The notes: a model not told the origin generated them from the sequence alone. Counted from the first letter of the stretch, positions 50,726 to 60,320 are shown. The stretch: DNA of 64,000 nucleotides from Xaviernesmea rhizosphaerae (GCF_001938945.1 NZ_MKIO01000031.1:124001-188000), one strand, 5' to 3'. Translations and numbers: made by a program.

Positions 50726-52656
50726 TCACACGCGCGTCGAGCGAGCTGCCAGGGAGATTCAAGCGGCTGCGGGTCGTTCTGGTGACGATCACCGCGGCGC
50801 TCGCCGTCTCCGCCGTGCTCTGCTCGCTGCTCGCCGTCCAGTATCAGGAACGGATCATGACGGCGTCGCGCTACAACGACGCCTTTGACCTGTCTCAGAC
50901 CGCCGTCGAACTGCTGCGCCTGCAGTCGGCGGTGCAGGACTTCGTGATCTCCGGCGATGGCAAGGCGATTGCGCTGCGGCTCGACATCTTCAGGAGCCGC
51001 GTCACCACCATCGAGGCGCGCGAGGATCTCAAGGATGCCGAGCGTGTGGCCTTTCTCGACGGTCTGCGCGGGCTTCTGGCCGAAATCGGCGATGAATTCG
51101 CGCGCGATCCCAGGCCGGAGGCCGCTCTGACAATCCTTCGGCTCATGAGTCCGCTGGTGCCGCCCTCCGTGCGCATGGCCGCACGCGCCCATTCGACCGG
51201 CGGCGACGTGGTGCAGGACAATCAGACGCATCTGAAATATATCTTCGCCAGCCTGTGCAGCGTCATCGTGGCGCTTGTCCTGTTCGGGGCCGTTCTCGTC
51301 ACCTTCGTGCTCAACCAGAACCGCCTTCTCGACCATTTCGCCCGTCTCGACGGGTTGACGGGCCTGCTGAACCGCCTCGGCTTCAACGAAAAGGTCTCGC
51401 AGGTGAAGGACGAGATGATCGCCGTCATTCTGGTGGATGTCGATCATTTCAAGGAGCTGAACGACACCATGGGCCATGAGGCGGGCGACATGGTGCTGGC
51501 CGAGCTGGCCGTCAGGCTGAAGGCCTCGGCGCCGGACGCAACGGCCATTGCGCGCCTCGGCGGCGATGAATTCGCCCTGCTCTATGCGGGCGCGGACGCG
51601 CAGGCGCGCAGCTGCGCGACGGCGGAGAGGATTCTGGCTTCGTTGAAGGAGAGCATGGTGGTCGATGGGCGCGACGTGATGATCGGCGCCACGCTCGGCC
51701 TGTGCATGGGCAATGATGCCCTCACCCGCGCGGTGATGCTCAACAATGCCGACATCGCGCTTTACCGCGCCAAGGCCGATGGCCGCGGGCATTTCCGGGT
51801 GTTCACGCCCTCCATGCGCGACGAGCTGCTGCGCCGCAAGAAGCTGATGAACGCGCTGCGGCTCGCGATCGTCCATGACGAGCTGTTTCTGCTGTTCCAG
51901 CCCATCGTCGATACGACGACCGGAAAGACGCGCGGCTTCGAGGCGCTGCTGCGCTGGCGCCATCCAGAGCTCGGCACGATCCCGCCGTCGGAATTCATCG
52001 ACCTTGCGGAGCTGAGCGGCCAGATCGTCGCCATCGGCGCCTGGGTGATCGACCAGGCCTGCCGCGAAGCCGCTTCCTGGCCGAGCGACCTTTTTATTTC
52101 CTTCAACGTCTCGGCGCGCCAGCTGACGGATAACGCGCTGATCGCCTGCGTCGCCAAGGCCGCCGCCACCCATGGCATCGCCTGCGAACGCATGGTGGTG
52201 GAGATCACCGAGAGCACGCTGATCGACAATGACGCCGCCGCCCTGTCGGTTCTGCACGAACTCCAGGCCATGGGCTGCAGCATCGCGCTCGACGATTTCG
52301 GAACCGGCTATGCCTCGCTGAGCTATCTCCAGCGCTTCCCCTTCGACAAGCTGAAGATCGATCAGTCCTTCCTGCGCAAGCTCGACGGCGAGAACTGCGA
52401 CGACGCCAAGATCGTACGCGCCATTGGCGAACTCGGCCGGCAGATGGCGCTGACGATCGTGTCCGAAGGCGTGGAAACGCCGGAACAGCTGGCGCTGGTG
52501 CGCAGCGCGCGCTGCGCGCTGGCACAGGGCTATCTCTTCGACCGGCCGCTTAGCCCCAAGGCGGCGCGCGATCGCCTGCGACAGGAAGGCGCCACCGTGC
52601 TCGGCATCGCCTTCGAGCGCCCCACCACCGCGACCGGGCCGGGATCCAGAGCGTAA
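50722..52656 (+). CDS. Membrane GGDEF-EAL protein (c-di-GMP synthesis/degradation)
   Basis: 644 residues. Two membrane helices (about 17-39 and 173-198) bracket a periplasmic sensor of about 130 residues with no known fold. GGDEF domain: RLGGDEF at 278-284, complete; the inhibitory RxxD site is absent (PDAT). EAL domain: EALLR at 406-410, NVSAR, EITES, DDFGTGY (523-529), KIDQSFL, SEGVETPEQ: complete set of metal and catalytic residues. Both activities are therefore possible. Co-translated with the molybdopterin-fold protein, which may bind its periplasmic loop. Confidence 0.93.
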   Translation: MITRASSELPGRFKRLRVVLVTITAALAVSAVLCSLLAVQYQERIMTASRYNDAFDLSQTAVELLRLQSAVQDFVISGDGKAIALRLDIFRSRVTTIEAREDLKDAERVAFLDGLRGLLAEIGDEFARDPRPEAALTILRLMSPLVPPSVRMAARAHSTGGDVVQDNQTHLKYIFASLCSVIVALVLFGAVLVTFVLNQNRLLDHFARLDGLTGLLNRLGFNEKVSQVKDEMIAVILVDVDHFKELNDTMGHEAGDMVLAELAVRLKASAPDATAIARLGGDEFALLYAGADAQARSCATAERILASLKESMVVDGRDVMIGATLGLCMGNDALTRAVMLNNADIALYRAKADGRGHFRVFTPSMRDELLRRKKLMNALRLAIVHDELFLLFQPIVDTTTGKTRGFEALLRWRHPELGTIPPSEFIDLAELSGQIVAIGAWVIDQACREAASWPSDLFISFNVSARQLTDNALIACVAKAAATHGIACERMVVEITESTLIDNDAAALSVLHELQAMGCSIALDDFGTGYASLSYLQRFPFDKLKIDQSFLRKLDGENCDDAKIVRAIGELGRQMALTIVSEGVETPEQLALVRSARCALAQGYLFDRPLSPKAARDRLRQEGATVLGIAFERPTTATGPGSRA

Positions 52657-52745
52657 TCCGAGCGGAGTGAAACGGGGGCGATCAGATCATGCTTCGATTA
52701 AGTGGATCTGGATCGAACGGGCCCCACCTTGAAGCGTCCACTCCG

Positions 52746-54635
52746 TCAGCTTGTTCGACTGTCGGCGCGGCGTGAGGTGCGGGTCAGCAGTCTGGAGAGG
52801 ACGTTGCGCCGGCGGCTGTAGGGGCCGAGGTCGACGTCGCTGACCAGCTTGGCCCCGCCCTCGCGCCGCTCCAGCGTGATCTTGCGGGTGTGGAAGGCCT
52901 CCAGTTCGGCACGGTGGGCGACGCTGAGGATGGTGGCGTCGGGCAGTTCCGCGATCATCATCTCCATGATCTTGTCCTGCGTCTTGTCGTCGAGCGCCGA
53001 GGTCGCCTCATCCAGCACGATGATGTCGGGATTGTGCAGGAGCAGCCGGGCAAAGGCCAGGCGCTGCTTCTCACCGCCCGAGAGCGTGTGATCCCAGGGC
53101 GCCTCTTCCTCGATCTTCTCCTTGAGCTGACCCAGCCCGACCTTGTCGAGCGCGCTGCTGATCTCCTCGGGCGACCAGCTGTCGGCGCCGCGCGGATAGG
53201 CCACCGCCCGGCGCAGCGTGCCGGAGGGGATATAAGGCTTCTGCGGCAGCATGAAGAGGCTCTTGTCGGCGTGGAAATCCACCCGCCCGCCGCCCCAGGG
53301 CCAGAGGCCGGCAATGGCGCGCACCAGCGTGCTCTTGCCGGAGCCGGATTCGCCCGCCACCAGAACGCGCTCGCCGGGGCCGACTTCCACTTCGGTCTCC
53401 TTGACCACGGCCGTACCGTCGCCGAGCGAAACCGACAGATCTTCCAGCCGGAGCATGATCTGATCGTTGGTCTCGCCGCGCTTGATGCGGCCGAGCTGGT
53501 CGCTGTTCTCGGCATTTTCCAGCCCGTCCAGCGACATCATCAGCGAGGCCACGCGCCGGGCGCAGGCATTCCAGTCGGCAAGGCGCGGATAGTTGTCGAC
53601 CAGCCAGCCGAAGGCACCCTGCACGATGGTGAAGGCGGAGGCCGCCTGCATCACTTCGCCGAGCGACATGCTGCCGGCAAGGAATTTCGGCGCGCAGAGC
53701 AGCACCGGCACCACGGGGGCGATCAGCATCGAGCCGTGGGAGACGACGGTGGTGCGCATGTGCTGCAGCGCCAGCTTGCGCCATTGCTTGCGCACATCGG
53801 CAAAGGTGCGGTCAAGATCGTTGCGCTCCTCCTCCTCGCCGCCGAGCAGCGCGATGCTCTCGCCATTCTCGCGCACGCGGGTGAGCGTGTAGCGGAACTC
53901 CGCCTCCACCTGGTTCTTGGCCTCGGAGACGCGCACGAAATTGCGGCCGATCACCGCGATCGAGGTGGAGGTGATCGCCGCATAGAGCACGGCCGCGATC
54001 ACCAGGAAGCCGGGAATGGTGATGCTTTCGCCGGCGATCGGCAGGGTCAGCGCGCCGCCGATGGTCCACAGCACGACGATGAAGGTGGAGGCCGAGACGA
54101 AGGCGGAGATGACGCCGGAGACGAAATCGACCGGCGCCTCCGTGGCAATCCGCATGTCCTCGGAGATACGCGCCTCCGGATTCTTGTGGTCGCCGTCGAT
54201 CAGGTTCAGCTGGTAATAGCGACCATGATCGAGCCAGCGGCCGATCAGCGCCTTGGTCAGCCAGGAACGCCAGCGCCGCTGGATCAGCATGCGCACGAAG
54301 ACCTGGGTGGTGACCAGCAGGACGCTGCCCAGCACCAGCGGCGGAAACAGCGCGCCGAGCGAATAGACCTGCCCGGCATTCTTCTGCTCGATCGCATCGA
54401 ACAGCCCGCGATTCCACACGTTGATGCCATATTGGAAGGCGACATTGGCGCCGATGAGCACCAGAAGCCCGATGCAGCAGGGCCAGGCCAGCCGGTCGCC
54501 CTGCCGCGACCAATATCCCCGCGCGCTGGTCCAGAAGCGCTTCAGCAGATAGGCCTTGCGGGCCTCCTCCGCCTGTTCGGGCGTCAAGGCCGGGTCATTG
54601 CCGGCGATCGCGGCGCCCTCATCGGCTTGGGTCAT
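52746..54635 (-). CDS. SbmA/BacA-type ABC transporter fused to ATPase (BclA-like)
   Basis: 629 residues, permease plus ATPase in one chain. The membrane part has IQRRWRSWLTKALIGRWLDH and NPEARISEDMRIATE (about 152-166), the SbmA_BacA hallmarks. ATPase: Walker A GESGSGKST (428-436), signature LSGGEKQR, Walker B IIVLDEATSALDD. Bradyrhizobium BclA imports nodule peptides and protects bacteroids; Mycobacterium Rv1819c carries hydrophilic solutes including B12. ATG 54635 has AGGAG at five bases and is preferred to 54656. Convergent with the GGDEF-EAL gene. Symbiotic role here is inference. Confidence 0.92.
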   Translation of the reverse strand: MTQADEGAAIAGNDPALTPEQAEEARKAYLLKRFWTSARGYWSRQGDRLAWPCCIGLLVLIGANVAFQYGINVWNRGLFDAIEQKNAGQVYSLGALFPPLVLGSVLLVTTQVFVRMLIQRRWRSWLTKALIGRWLDHGRYYQLNLIDGDHKNPEARISEDMRIATEAPVDFVSGVISAFVSASTFIVVLWTIGGALTLPIAGESITIPGFLVIAAVLYAAITSTSIAVIGRNFVRVSEAKNQVEAEFRYTLTRVRENGESIALLGGEEEERNDLDRTFADVRKQWRKLALQHMRTTVVSHGSMLIAPVVPVLLCAPKFLAGSMSLGEVMQAASAFTIVQGAFGWLVDNYPRLADWNACARRVASLMMSLDGLENAENSDQLGRIKRGETNDQIMLRLEDLSVSLGDGTAVVKETEVEVGPGERVLVAGESGSGKSTLVRAIAGLWPWGGGRVDFHADKSLFMLPQKPYIPSGTLRRAVAYPRGADSWSPEEISSALDKVGLGQLKEKIEEEAPWDHTLSGGEKQRLAFARLLLHNPDIIVLDEATSALDDKTQDKIMEMMIAELPDATILSVAHRAELEAFHTRKITLERREGGAKLVSDVDLGPYSRRRNVLSRLLTRTSRRADSRTS

Positions 54636-55065
54636 TGTCTCTCCTGCGCACACCATGCTGTGACGACGCTTGGCCCCGGCCCGAAGGCGGCGAGGCCTTC
54701 AGGACAAATGCGCGCGAACCGCCAAGGCCCGAAGGAAACGGGCTTATCAGCATGACCTAGAGGACTGGCGCAAAGGACAAGAGCGCGGCGGCATCCTTGA
54801 TGAAGATGCGGGAGAACGGCATCCGGAGAACGATTTTTACTCCATTGATGCAACCGAAACCTGTCCTTTCGCGCAGACACCCGACGCGGGTGATCAAACG
54901 CTACCAACGGGCACGCGGCGCGGTCTTGTGAAGGCACATGACAATTTGATGACGAGATTGGAAGGGCAGTGGAAAGCGCTGTTGCGGGGCTGACATGCGC
55001 ACGTCCTAGAGAGGCGGCAACGGCGCGCCGGAGCGCGCCCGGTTTCAGACCGGAGAAGAGACTCA
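54636..55065. other. 430-bp divergent intergenic region
   Basis: No gene, repeat or clear regulatory dyad seen. It separates the BclA-like gene from the phosphodiesterase gene; CCGGAGAAGAGACTCA provides a weak ribosome site for the latter. Confidence 0.4.
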
Positions 55066-55914
55066 ATGAAACTCATTCAGATTACCGATACCCATTTCAG
55101 CCCGACCAAGCGGCATTTCAACGGCAACTGGGCGCCACTCCTGGCCTGGCTTGAAACGGAAAAGCCCGACCTCATCATCCACACCGGCGACCTGACCATC
55201 GACGGCGCGGACCAGGAGGAGGATATCGCCTTCTCGCTGGCGCTGATGCGACAGGCATCTGCACCGATGCTGATCCTTCCAGGCAATCACGATGTCGGCC
55301 ATCTGCCCGGCTCGCCGCAGCCGGTCGACCGGCGCCGGCTCGACCGCTGGAACGGCCTCGTCGGCGCCGACCGCTTCGTTCACGATATCGACGGCTGGCG
55401 GCTGATCGGCTTCAACAGCCTGCTGCTCGGCATGGGGGATGCGGCGGAAGAGGAGCAGCTGGACTGGCTGGCCACGGCCATGGCCGGCGCCGGCACGGGC
55501 GGGCAGGCGCGCCGCATCGCGCTGTTCACCCACAAGCCGCTGTTCGTGGATGCGCCTGACGAAGGCGATACCGGCTATTGGAGCATCCGCCCCGCGCCCC
55601 GCGCGCGCCTTCTGGCGCTGATGGAGCGGCACGATGTCGGCCTGTTCGCCTCCGGCCATCTGCACTGGGCCTGGCAGGGCCACTACCAGCGCACGGCGCT
55701 GACCTGGGGGCCTTCCGCCGCCTTCGTCATCGACAAGATCGAGCGCGAAATGCCGGGCGAGCGCCTCGTCGGCGCGGTGGTGCATGAATTTTCGGGTGCC
55801 GCGCTGGAAAGCCGGATCGTCAAAGTGCCCGGCATGGTCGCCCATGTGTTCGACGACGTGATCGACGAGATCTATCCGCGCGCCGCAGCGCCGGCCCTGG
55901 AGGCCGCGTCATGA
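55066..55914 (+). CDS. Calcineurin-like metallophosphoesterase (CpdA/GpdQ class)
   Basis: 282 residues. Dimetal site: D8 and H10 (ITDTHF), D42 (HTGD), GNHD at 73-76, HKP and SGHLHW near 195. This is the class III phosphodiesterase pattern shared by cAMP phosphodiesterase CpdA and glycerophosphodiesterase GpdQ. Its stop overlaps the start of a Ugp-type ATPase by four bases, which favours a glycerophosphodiester or similar phosphoester brought in by that importer. No signal peptide, so it acts in the cytosol. Confidence 0.9.
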   Translation: MKLIQITDTHFSPTKRHFNGNWAPLLAWLETEKPDLIIHTGDLTIDGADQEEDIAFSLALMRQASAPMLILPGNHDVGHLPGSPQPVDRRRLDRWNGLVGADRFVHDIDGWRLIGFNSLLLGMGDAAEEEQLDWLATAMAGAGTGGQARRIALFTHKPLFVDAPDEGDTGYWSIRPAPRARLLALMERHDVGLFASGHLHWAWQGHYQRTALTWGPSAAFVIDKIEREMPGERLVGAVVHEFSGAALESRIVKVPGMVAHVFDDVIDEIYPRAAAPALEAAS

Positions 55915-57086
55915 GCACGCTGACCCTTTCCGGCATCACCAAGTCCTTCGCCGACAACGACATCCTCAAAGGCATCGATCTGCAGGCGCATGAGGGCGAG
56001 TTCATCGCTCTGGTCGGTCCTTCCGGCTGCGGCAAGAGCACGCTGCTGCGCATCGTCGCCGGCCTGGAGCAGGCGACGACCGGATCGGTCAGAGTCGCCG
56101 GGCGCGAGGTGACGGCGCTGGCGCCGGCCGAGCGCAACGTCGCCATGGTGTTCCAGTCCTATGCGCTCTATCCGCATCTGACCGCCGGGCAGAACATTGC
56201 CGTGCCGCTGGCCATGCGCCAGCTCTCCCGCCTCGGCCGCCTGCCGCTGATCGGCGCGCTGGCGCCTGGGCAGAAGGCGATCCGCAGGGAGATCCAGGCC
56301 AAGGTGCGCGAAATGGCGCGGTCGCTGATGATCGAGCATCTGATCGACCGCAAGCCGGGGCAGATGTCCGGCGGCCAGCGCCAGCGCGTGGCCTTGGCCC
56401 GCGCCATGGTGCGCCGGCCGGCCCTGTTCCTGATGGACGAGCCGCTCTCCAATCTTGACGCGCATCTGCGCGTCCATGCCCGCACCGAGATCGTCGATCT
56501 GCACCGGCGCGCCGGCGTGCCGACGCTCTATGTCACCCATGACCAGGCCGAAGCCCTCTCCATGGCCGACCGGGTGGCGGTGATGATCGGCGGGCGCCTT
56601 TTGCAGCTCGCCCCGCCGCAACAGATCTATGCCGACCCGCGCCATATCGAGGTGGCCCGCTTCATCGGCCAGCCGCGCATCAACAGCCTGGCAAGCCGCG
56701 TGACCGAGGAGGGCATGGTCCGCTTCGGCCCGGCCGCGCTCTCGCCCGCCGCCGCACTTCGCGCCGGCACGGCCGTCACGCTCGCCATCCGCCCGGAGCA
56801 TCTGCGCGTCCTGCCGCGCCAGACGGGCGTCGAGACGGGCGGCCTGCCGGGGCAAGTGGAACGGCTGGAATTTCTCGGCTCCGAGGTAATCGTCTCCGTA
56901 AGGCTCGACGGCATGGGCGAGACGCTGCTGGCCAAGCTGGCGCCGGCCGAGGCCGCCCGGCTTGCAACCGGCCAGCCGGTTGGCCTGCTGCCGGAGGCGG
57001 ACCATCTCCTGGTTTTCGACGTGGCAGGTCATCGCATCGATGCCATGCCGGTTCTGGCGCAGCTGAGGGAGAATGCCCATGGCTAG
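55911..57086 (+). CDS. ABC transporter ATPase (UgpC/MalK-type)
   Basis: 391 residues. Walker A GPSGCGKST (about 37-45), Q-loop MVFQSYALYPHL, signature MSGGQRQR, Walker B LFLMDEPLSNLD, then a C-terminal TOBE/OB regulatory domain (AIRPEHLRVLPRQTG). An insertion after YPHLTAGQNIAVPLAMRQ (LSRLGRLPLIGALAPGQKAI) lengthens the helical subdomain relative to UgpC. Overlaps the phosphodiesterase and permease genes. Confidence 0.92.
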   Translation: MSTLTLSGITKSFADNDILKGIDLQAHEGEFIALVGPSGCGKSTLLRIVAGLEQATTGSVRVAGREVTALAPAERNVAMVFQSYALYPHLTAGQNIAVPLAMRQLSRLGRLPLIGALAPGQKAIRREIQAKVREMARSLMIEHLIDRKPGQMSGGQRQRVALARAMVRRPALFLMDEPLSNLDAHLRVHARTEIVDLHRRAGVPTLYVTHDQAEALSMADRVAVMIGGRLLQLAPPQQIYADPRHIEVARFIGQPRINSLASRVTEEGMVRFGPAALSPAAALRAGTAVTLAIRPEHLRVLPRQTGVETGGLPGQVERLEFLGSEVIVSVRLDGMGETLLAKLAPAEAARLATGQPVGLLPEADHLLVFDVAGHRIDAMPVLAQLRENAHG

Positions 57087-57996
57087 CATCGCCTCCACCC
57101 CCGTCGTCCTGATCGATCTTGAGGCCGAGCGCCAGATGCGCACCGGGCTTCTTCTCGCCGCGCCGGCGATCCTGCTGATCCTCGTCTTCATCGTCGCGCC
57201 GATGCTGGCCGTGCTCGTGCTGGGCTTCACCGATTTCGAGCTGGGATATGGCAGCTTCCGCTTCGTCGGCCTGGAAAACTATGCCGAGCTGTTTTCGGAC
57301 CGCACCTTCCTTGCCTCGCTGCGCAACACGGCGGTCTATACCGCGATCGTCGCGCCGGTCTCGCTCCTGCTTGGCCTGGGGCTGGCACTGCTGATCGAGA
57401 GCGAGCCAGTCGGCCGGTCGTTCTTCCGCACCGCCTTCTTCCTGCCGGTCGCCTCGTTGCTCGTGGCCATGGCCACGGTCTGGCAATATCTGTTCCACCC
57501 CTCGATCGGGCCGATCAATGCCGCCCTGCGCCTTGTTGGCGTGGCGGGGCCGAACTGGCTCGGCGCGTCCGACATGGTGCTGACCAGCCTCGCCATCATC
57601 GGCATCTGGCAGAGCGTCGGCTTCAACATGGTGCTGTTCCTCGCTGGCCTCACCGCCATCCCGCGCGACCTCTATGCCGCGGCGGAGGTGGACGGCGCGA
57701 AATCCGCACGCGACCGCTTCTTCCTCGTCACCTGGCCGATGCTCGGGCCGACCACGCTCTTCGTCATCACCATCAGCATCATCAATGCGGTGAAGGTGTT
57801 CGAAACCGTGAAGACGCTGACCGAGGGCGGGCCGAACAAGGCCTCCGAAGTGCTGCTCTTCACCATCTACCGCGAAGGCTTCGTCTATCTGCGCGTCGGC
57901 TATGCCTCGGCCATGACCATGGTCTTCCTCGCCGTTCTCGTGGTGCTGATGATCGCCCAGTACCGGCTCCTCGACCGGGAGGTTCACTACGGATGA
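57079..57996 (+). CDS. ABC transporter permease (UgpA/MalF-type)
   Basis: 305 residues with six membrane helices; LLAAPAILLILVFIVAPMLA is the first. EAA loop: YAAAEVDGAKSARDRFFLVT. ATG 57079 has GGGAG seven bases upstream; an ATG at 57073 has too little spacing. It overlaps the ATPase gene by eight bases. Confidence 0.91.
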   Translation: MASIASTPVVLIDLEAERQMRTGLLLAAPAILLILVFIVAPMLAVLVLGFTDFELGYGSFRFVGLENYAELFSDRTFLASLRNTAVYTAIVAPVSLLLGLGLALLIESEPVGRSFFRTAFFLPVASLLVAMATVWQYLFHPSIGPINAALRLVGVAGPNWLGASDMVLTSLAIIGIWQSVGFNMVLFLAGLTAIPRDLYAAAEVDGAKSARDRFFLVTWPMLGPTTLFVITISIINAVKVFETVKTLTEGGPNKASEVLLFTIYREGFVYLRVGYASAMTMVFLAVLVVLMIAQYRLLDREVHYG

Positions 57997-58838
57997 CCGC
58001 ACTCCAACTCGCCCCGATCACCCCCGGCCGCGCGCTGCGCTTCTGCGTGCTGGTGCTCACCGCCGCCCTCTTCCTCGCACCCTATCTGTTCATGATCTCG
58101 ACCGCGGGCAAGGCCCAGAGCGAGATCTTCACCTCCTCGCTCAGCCTGATCCCGAGCGAGCCGCATTTCCTGGAGAATTTCGCCAAGGCCTTTTCCCGCG
58201 TCTCCATGCCGCTGCTTCTGTGGAACGGCGTCATCGTCTGCGGGCTGATCCTTGCCATTCAGGTCGTCATCGCCGTGCCCTGTGCCTATGCGCTGGCCAA
58301 GCTGAAATTCCCCGCGGCGCGGCTGATGATGGCGCTGATCATGCTGGGGCTCCTGGTGCCGATCCACGCCACGGCTTTGCCGATCTATGTCGCCTTCGAC
58401 AGGATGGCCCTGCTCAACAGCTACATGGCCCTGGTGGCGCCCTTCAGCATCTCGGTCTTCGGCATCTTCCTGTTCCTGCAGTTCTTCCGCTCCCTGCCCG
58501 ACGACCTGATCCATGCCGCCCGGCTGGACGGGATGTCGGAGCTCGGCGTGGTCATGCGCGTGGTCGTGCCCAATGCCTGGCCGGCAATCACCGCCTTCTC
58601 GATCTTCTCGGTGGTGGCGCATTGGAACGATCTCTACTGGCCGCTGATCGTGGTCTCGAACCAGGCCTATGCCACCCCGCCGCTCGGCCTCCTGTTCTTC
58701 CGCGCGGCGGAAGCGGGGGACGATTACGGCGCGCTGATGGCCGCCACGCTGATCATCACCCTGCCGCTCCTTGCCGCCTTCCTGCTTGCGCAGAAGCGCT
58801 TCGTCGAAGGCATCACCATGACCGGTCTCAAGGGATGA
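57993..58838 (+). CDS. ABC transporter permease (UgpE/MalG-type)
   Basis: 281 residues. First helix FCVLVLTAALFLAPYLFMIS; EAA loop LIHAARLDGMSELGVVMRVV; end FVEGITMTGLKG, all typical of MalG-type subunits. Starts in an ATGA overlap with the UgpA-type gene. Confidence 0.92.
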   Translation: MTALQLAPITPGRALRFCVLVLTAALFLAPYLFMISTAGKAQSEIFTSSLSLIPSEPHFLENFAKAFSRVSMPLLLWNGVIVCGLILAIQVVIAVPCAYALAKLKFPAARLMMALIMLGLLVPIHATALPIYVAFDRMALLNSYMALVAPFSISVFGIFLFLQFFRSLPDDLIHAARLDGMSELGVVMRVVVPNAWPAITAFSIFSVVAHWNDLYWPLIVVSNQAYATPPLGLLFFRAAEAGDDYGALMAATLIITLPLLAAFLLAQKRFVEGITMTGLKG

Positions 58839-58894
58839 CCGGTTTCCTCTCCCGCAACGCATGTCCCACAGCCCCCTCCCAAAGGACCCTCGCC

Positions 58895-60163
58895 ATGCTC
58901 AATCTCAAGACGCTTCTGTCGGCCGCGGCCGTCACGCTCGCCATCGCCCTGCCCGCCCGCGCCGATACGGTGCTGACGGTGCATTACCCCATGCCCGGCT
59001 TCTTCAAGGACGTGATGGACACGATCTCGAAGAAGTTCATGGAAGAAAATCCTGACATCAAGGTCCAGTTCGCCAATCCCTCGCCCACCTACGAGGAAGG
59101 CATCCAGACGATCATGCGCCAGGCCGGCACGGCCGAGATGCCCGACGTGACCTTCATCGCGCTGAACCGCCTGCGCATGGCGGAGGAGCGCAGCATCCCC
59201 GTCGATCTCGCGCCGATGATCGCCAAGGACAAGCAGAGCATGGCGGATCAGGGTTTCTCTGACACGATCCTCAAGCTCGCCCAGGTCAATGGCAAGCAGG
59301 TCGGCCTCGCCTTCGCCACCTCCAACCCGATCATGTATTACAATGCCGATCTGGTGAAGGCCGCCGGCGGCAATCCCGACAGCCCGCCCAAGACCTGGGA
59401 CGAGGTGATTGCGCTCGGCGCCAAGATCAAGGCGCTCGGCAATGGCGTCGATTCTATCGACTTCCGCTGGCAGGGCGATGACTGGATGTTCTCCGCCCTG
59501 CTGTTCGGCGCCGGCGGCCGGATGCTGAGCGAGGACGAAAGCAAGGTCGCCTTCAACGGGCCGGAAGGCCTGAAGGCCATGACCGTGATCGACCGCATGG
59601 TCAAGGAAGCCGGCATGCCGGTCTTCACCAAGGCCGCCGGCGAGCAGGCCTTCGTCGCCGGCAAGGTCGGCTTCGCCTTCCAGACCACCGGCGCGCTGCG
59701 CAACACCATCAAGAATGTCGGCGGCAAGTTCGACCTGCGCACGGCGCAGATCCCGCTGCTCGACCCCGTCAACGGCAAGCTGCCGACCGGCGGCAATGCC
59801 GTGGTCATCCTCACCCATGACGGCGAGAAGCAGGCCGCCGCCTGGAAATTCGCCAAGTTTGCCGCCGGCCCCTATGGCGCCTCCGTCGTCGTGCCCGGCA
59901 CGGGCTATGTGCCCAACAACGAGCTGGCCGCCACCTCGCCCGCCTATCTCGGCGATTTCTACAAGCAGAACCCGCTGTTCCGGGCCGGCCTGTCGCAGAT
60001 GCCGCGCATGATCCCCTGGTATGCCTTCCCCGGCTCCAACGGCGTGCGCGTCACCCAGACCATCGTCGACAACATCTCCCGCGTGGTCGACCAGTCCGCC
60101 GGCCCGCAGGAAGCGCTCGACGATGCCGCCAAGGAGGTCAAGCGCCTGCTGCCGCGCAGCTAG
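58895..60163 (+). CDS. ABC transporter binding protein, family 1 (UgpB-like)
   Basis: 422 residues; Sec signal with cleavage after PARA near 23. Family-1 fold: VLTVHYPMPGFFKDVMDTIS, EGIQTIMRQAGTAEMPDVTF, YYNADLVKAAGGNP, FLFGAGG-like ALLFGAGGRM. The order ATPase, permeases, binding protein is unusual, as the binding protein gene is normally first. Glycerol-3-phosphate or glycerophosphodiester uptake is suggested by the phosphodiesterase; a sugar ligand is possible. Its TAG stop is also the first base triplet of a dispersed repeat. Confidence 0.91.
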   Translation: MLNLKTLLSAAAVTLAIALPARADTVLTVHYPMPGFFKDVMDTISKKFMEENPDIKVQFANPSPTYEEGIQTIMRQAGTAEMPDVTFIALNRLRMAEERSIPVDLAPMIAKDKQSMADQGFSDTILKLAQVNGKQVGLAFATSNPIMYYNADLVKAAGGNPDSPPKTWDEVIALGAKIKALGNGVDSIDFRWQGDDWMFSALLFGAGGRMLSEDESKVAFNGPEGLKAMTVIDRMVKEAGMPVFTKAAGEQAFVAGKVGFAFQTTGALRNTIKNVGGKFDLRTAQIPLLDPVNGKLPTGGNAVVILTHDGEKQAAAWKFAKFAAGPYGASVVVPGTGYVPNNELAATSPAYLGDFYKQNPLFRAGLSQMPRMIPWYAFPGSNGVRVTQTIVDNISRVVDQSAGPQEALDDAAKEVKRLLPRS

Positions 60164-60264
60164 AGCATCGGACCGAAAAGTGGGAACCGGTTTTCGGACA
60201 AATCCGATGCAAAAACAAAAAATTAGAGCATCGGACTGCGTCCGATTTTCAGTCTGATGCTCTA
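60161..60264. repeat. Rhizobial palindromic repeat at the 3' end of the binding-protein gene
   Basis: TAGAGCATCGGACCGAAAAG, then GTGGGAACCGGTTTTCGG, a spacer, and a second part ending AGTCTGATGCTCTAA. CCGAAAA...TTTTCGG and GAGCATCGG...CCGATGC form stems. Same family as 61369-61466, 61626-61724, 63891-63940 and the partial copy at 19706. Confidence 0.75.
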
Positions 60265-60320
60265 AGCCTCCTGTTTGCGCGCGGAAGCGGGTCGATGCCG
60301 ATCCGCTTCTCGATCTTTCG

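Noticed and set aside
52890..54755. A 621-codon open frame on the plus strand
   Set aside because: Antisense to the BclA-like transporter; shadow composition.
58220..58894. Upstream extension of the UgpB-like frame
   Set aside because: It reads through the permease gene in another frame; the signal peptide starts at 58895.
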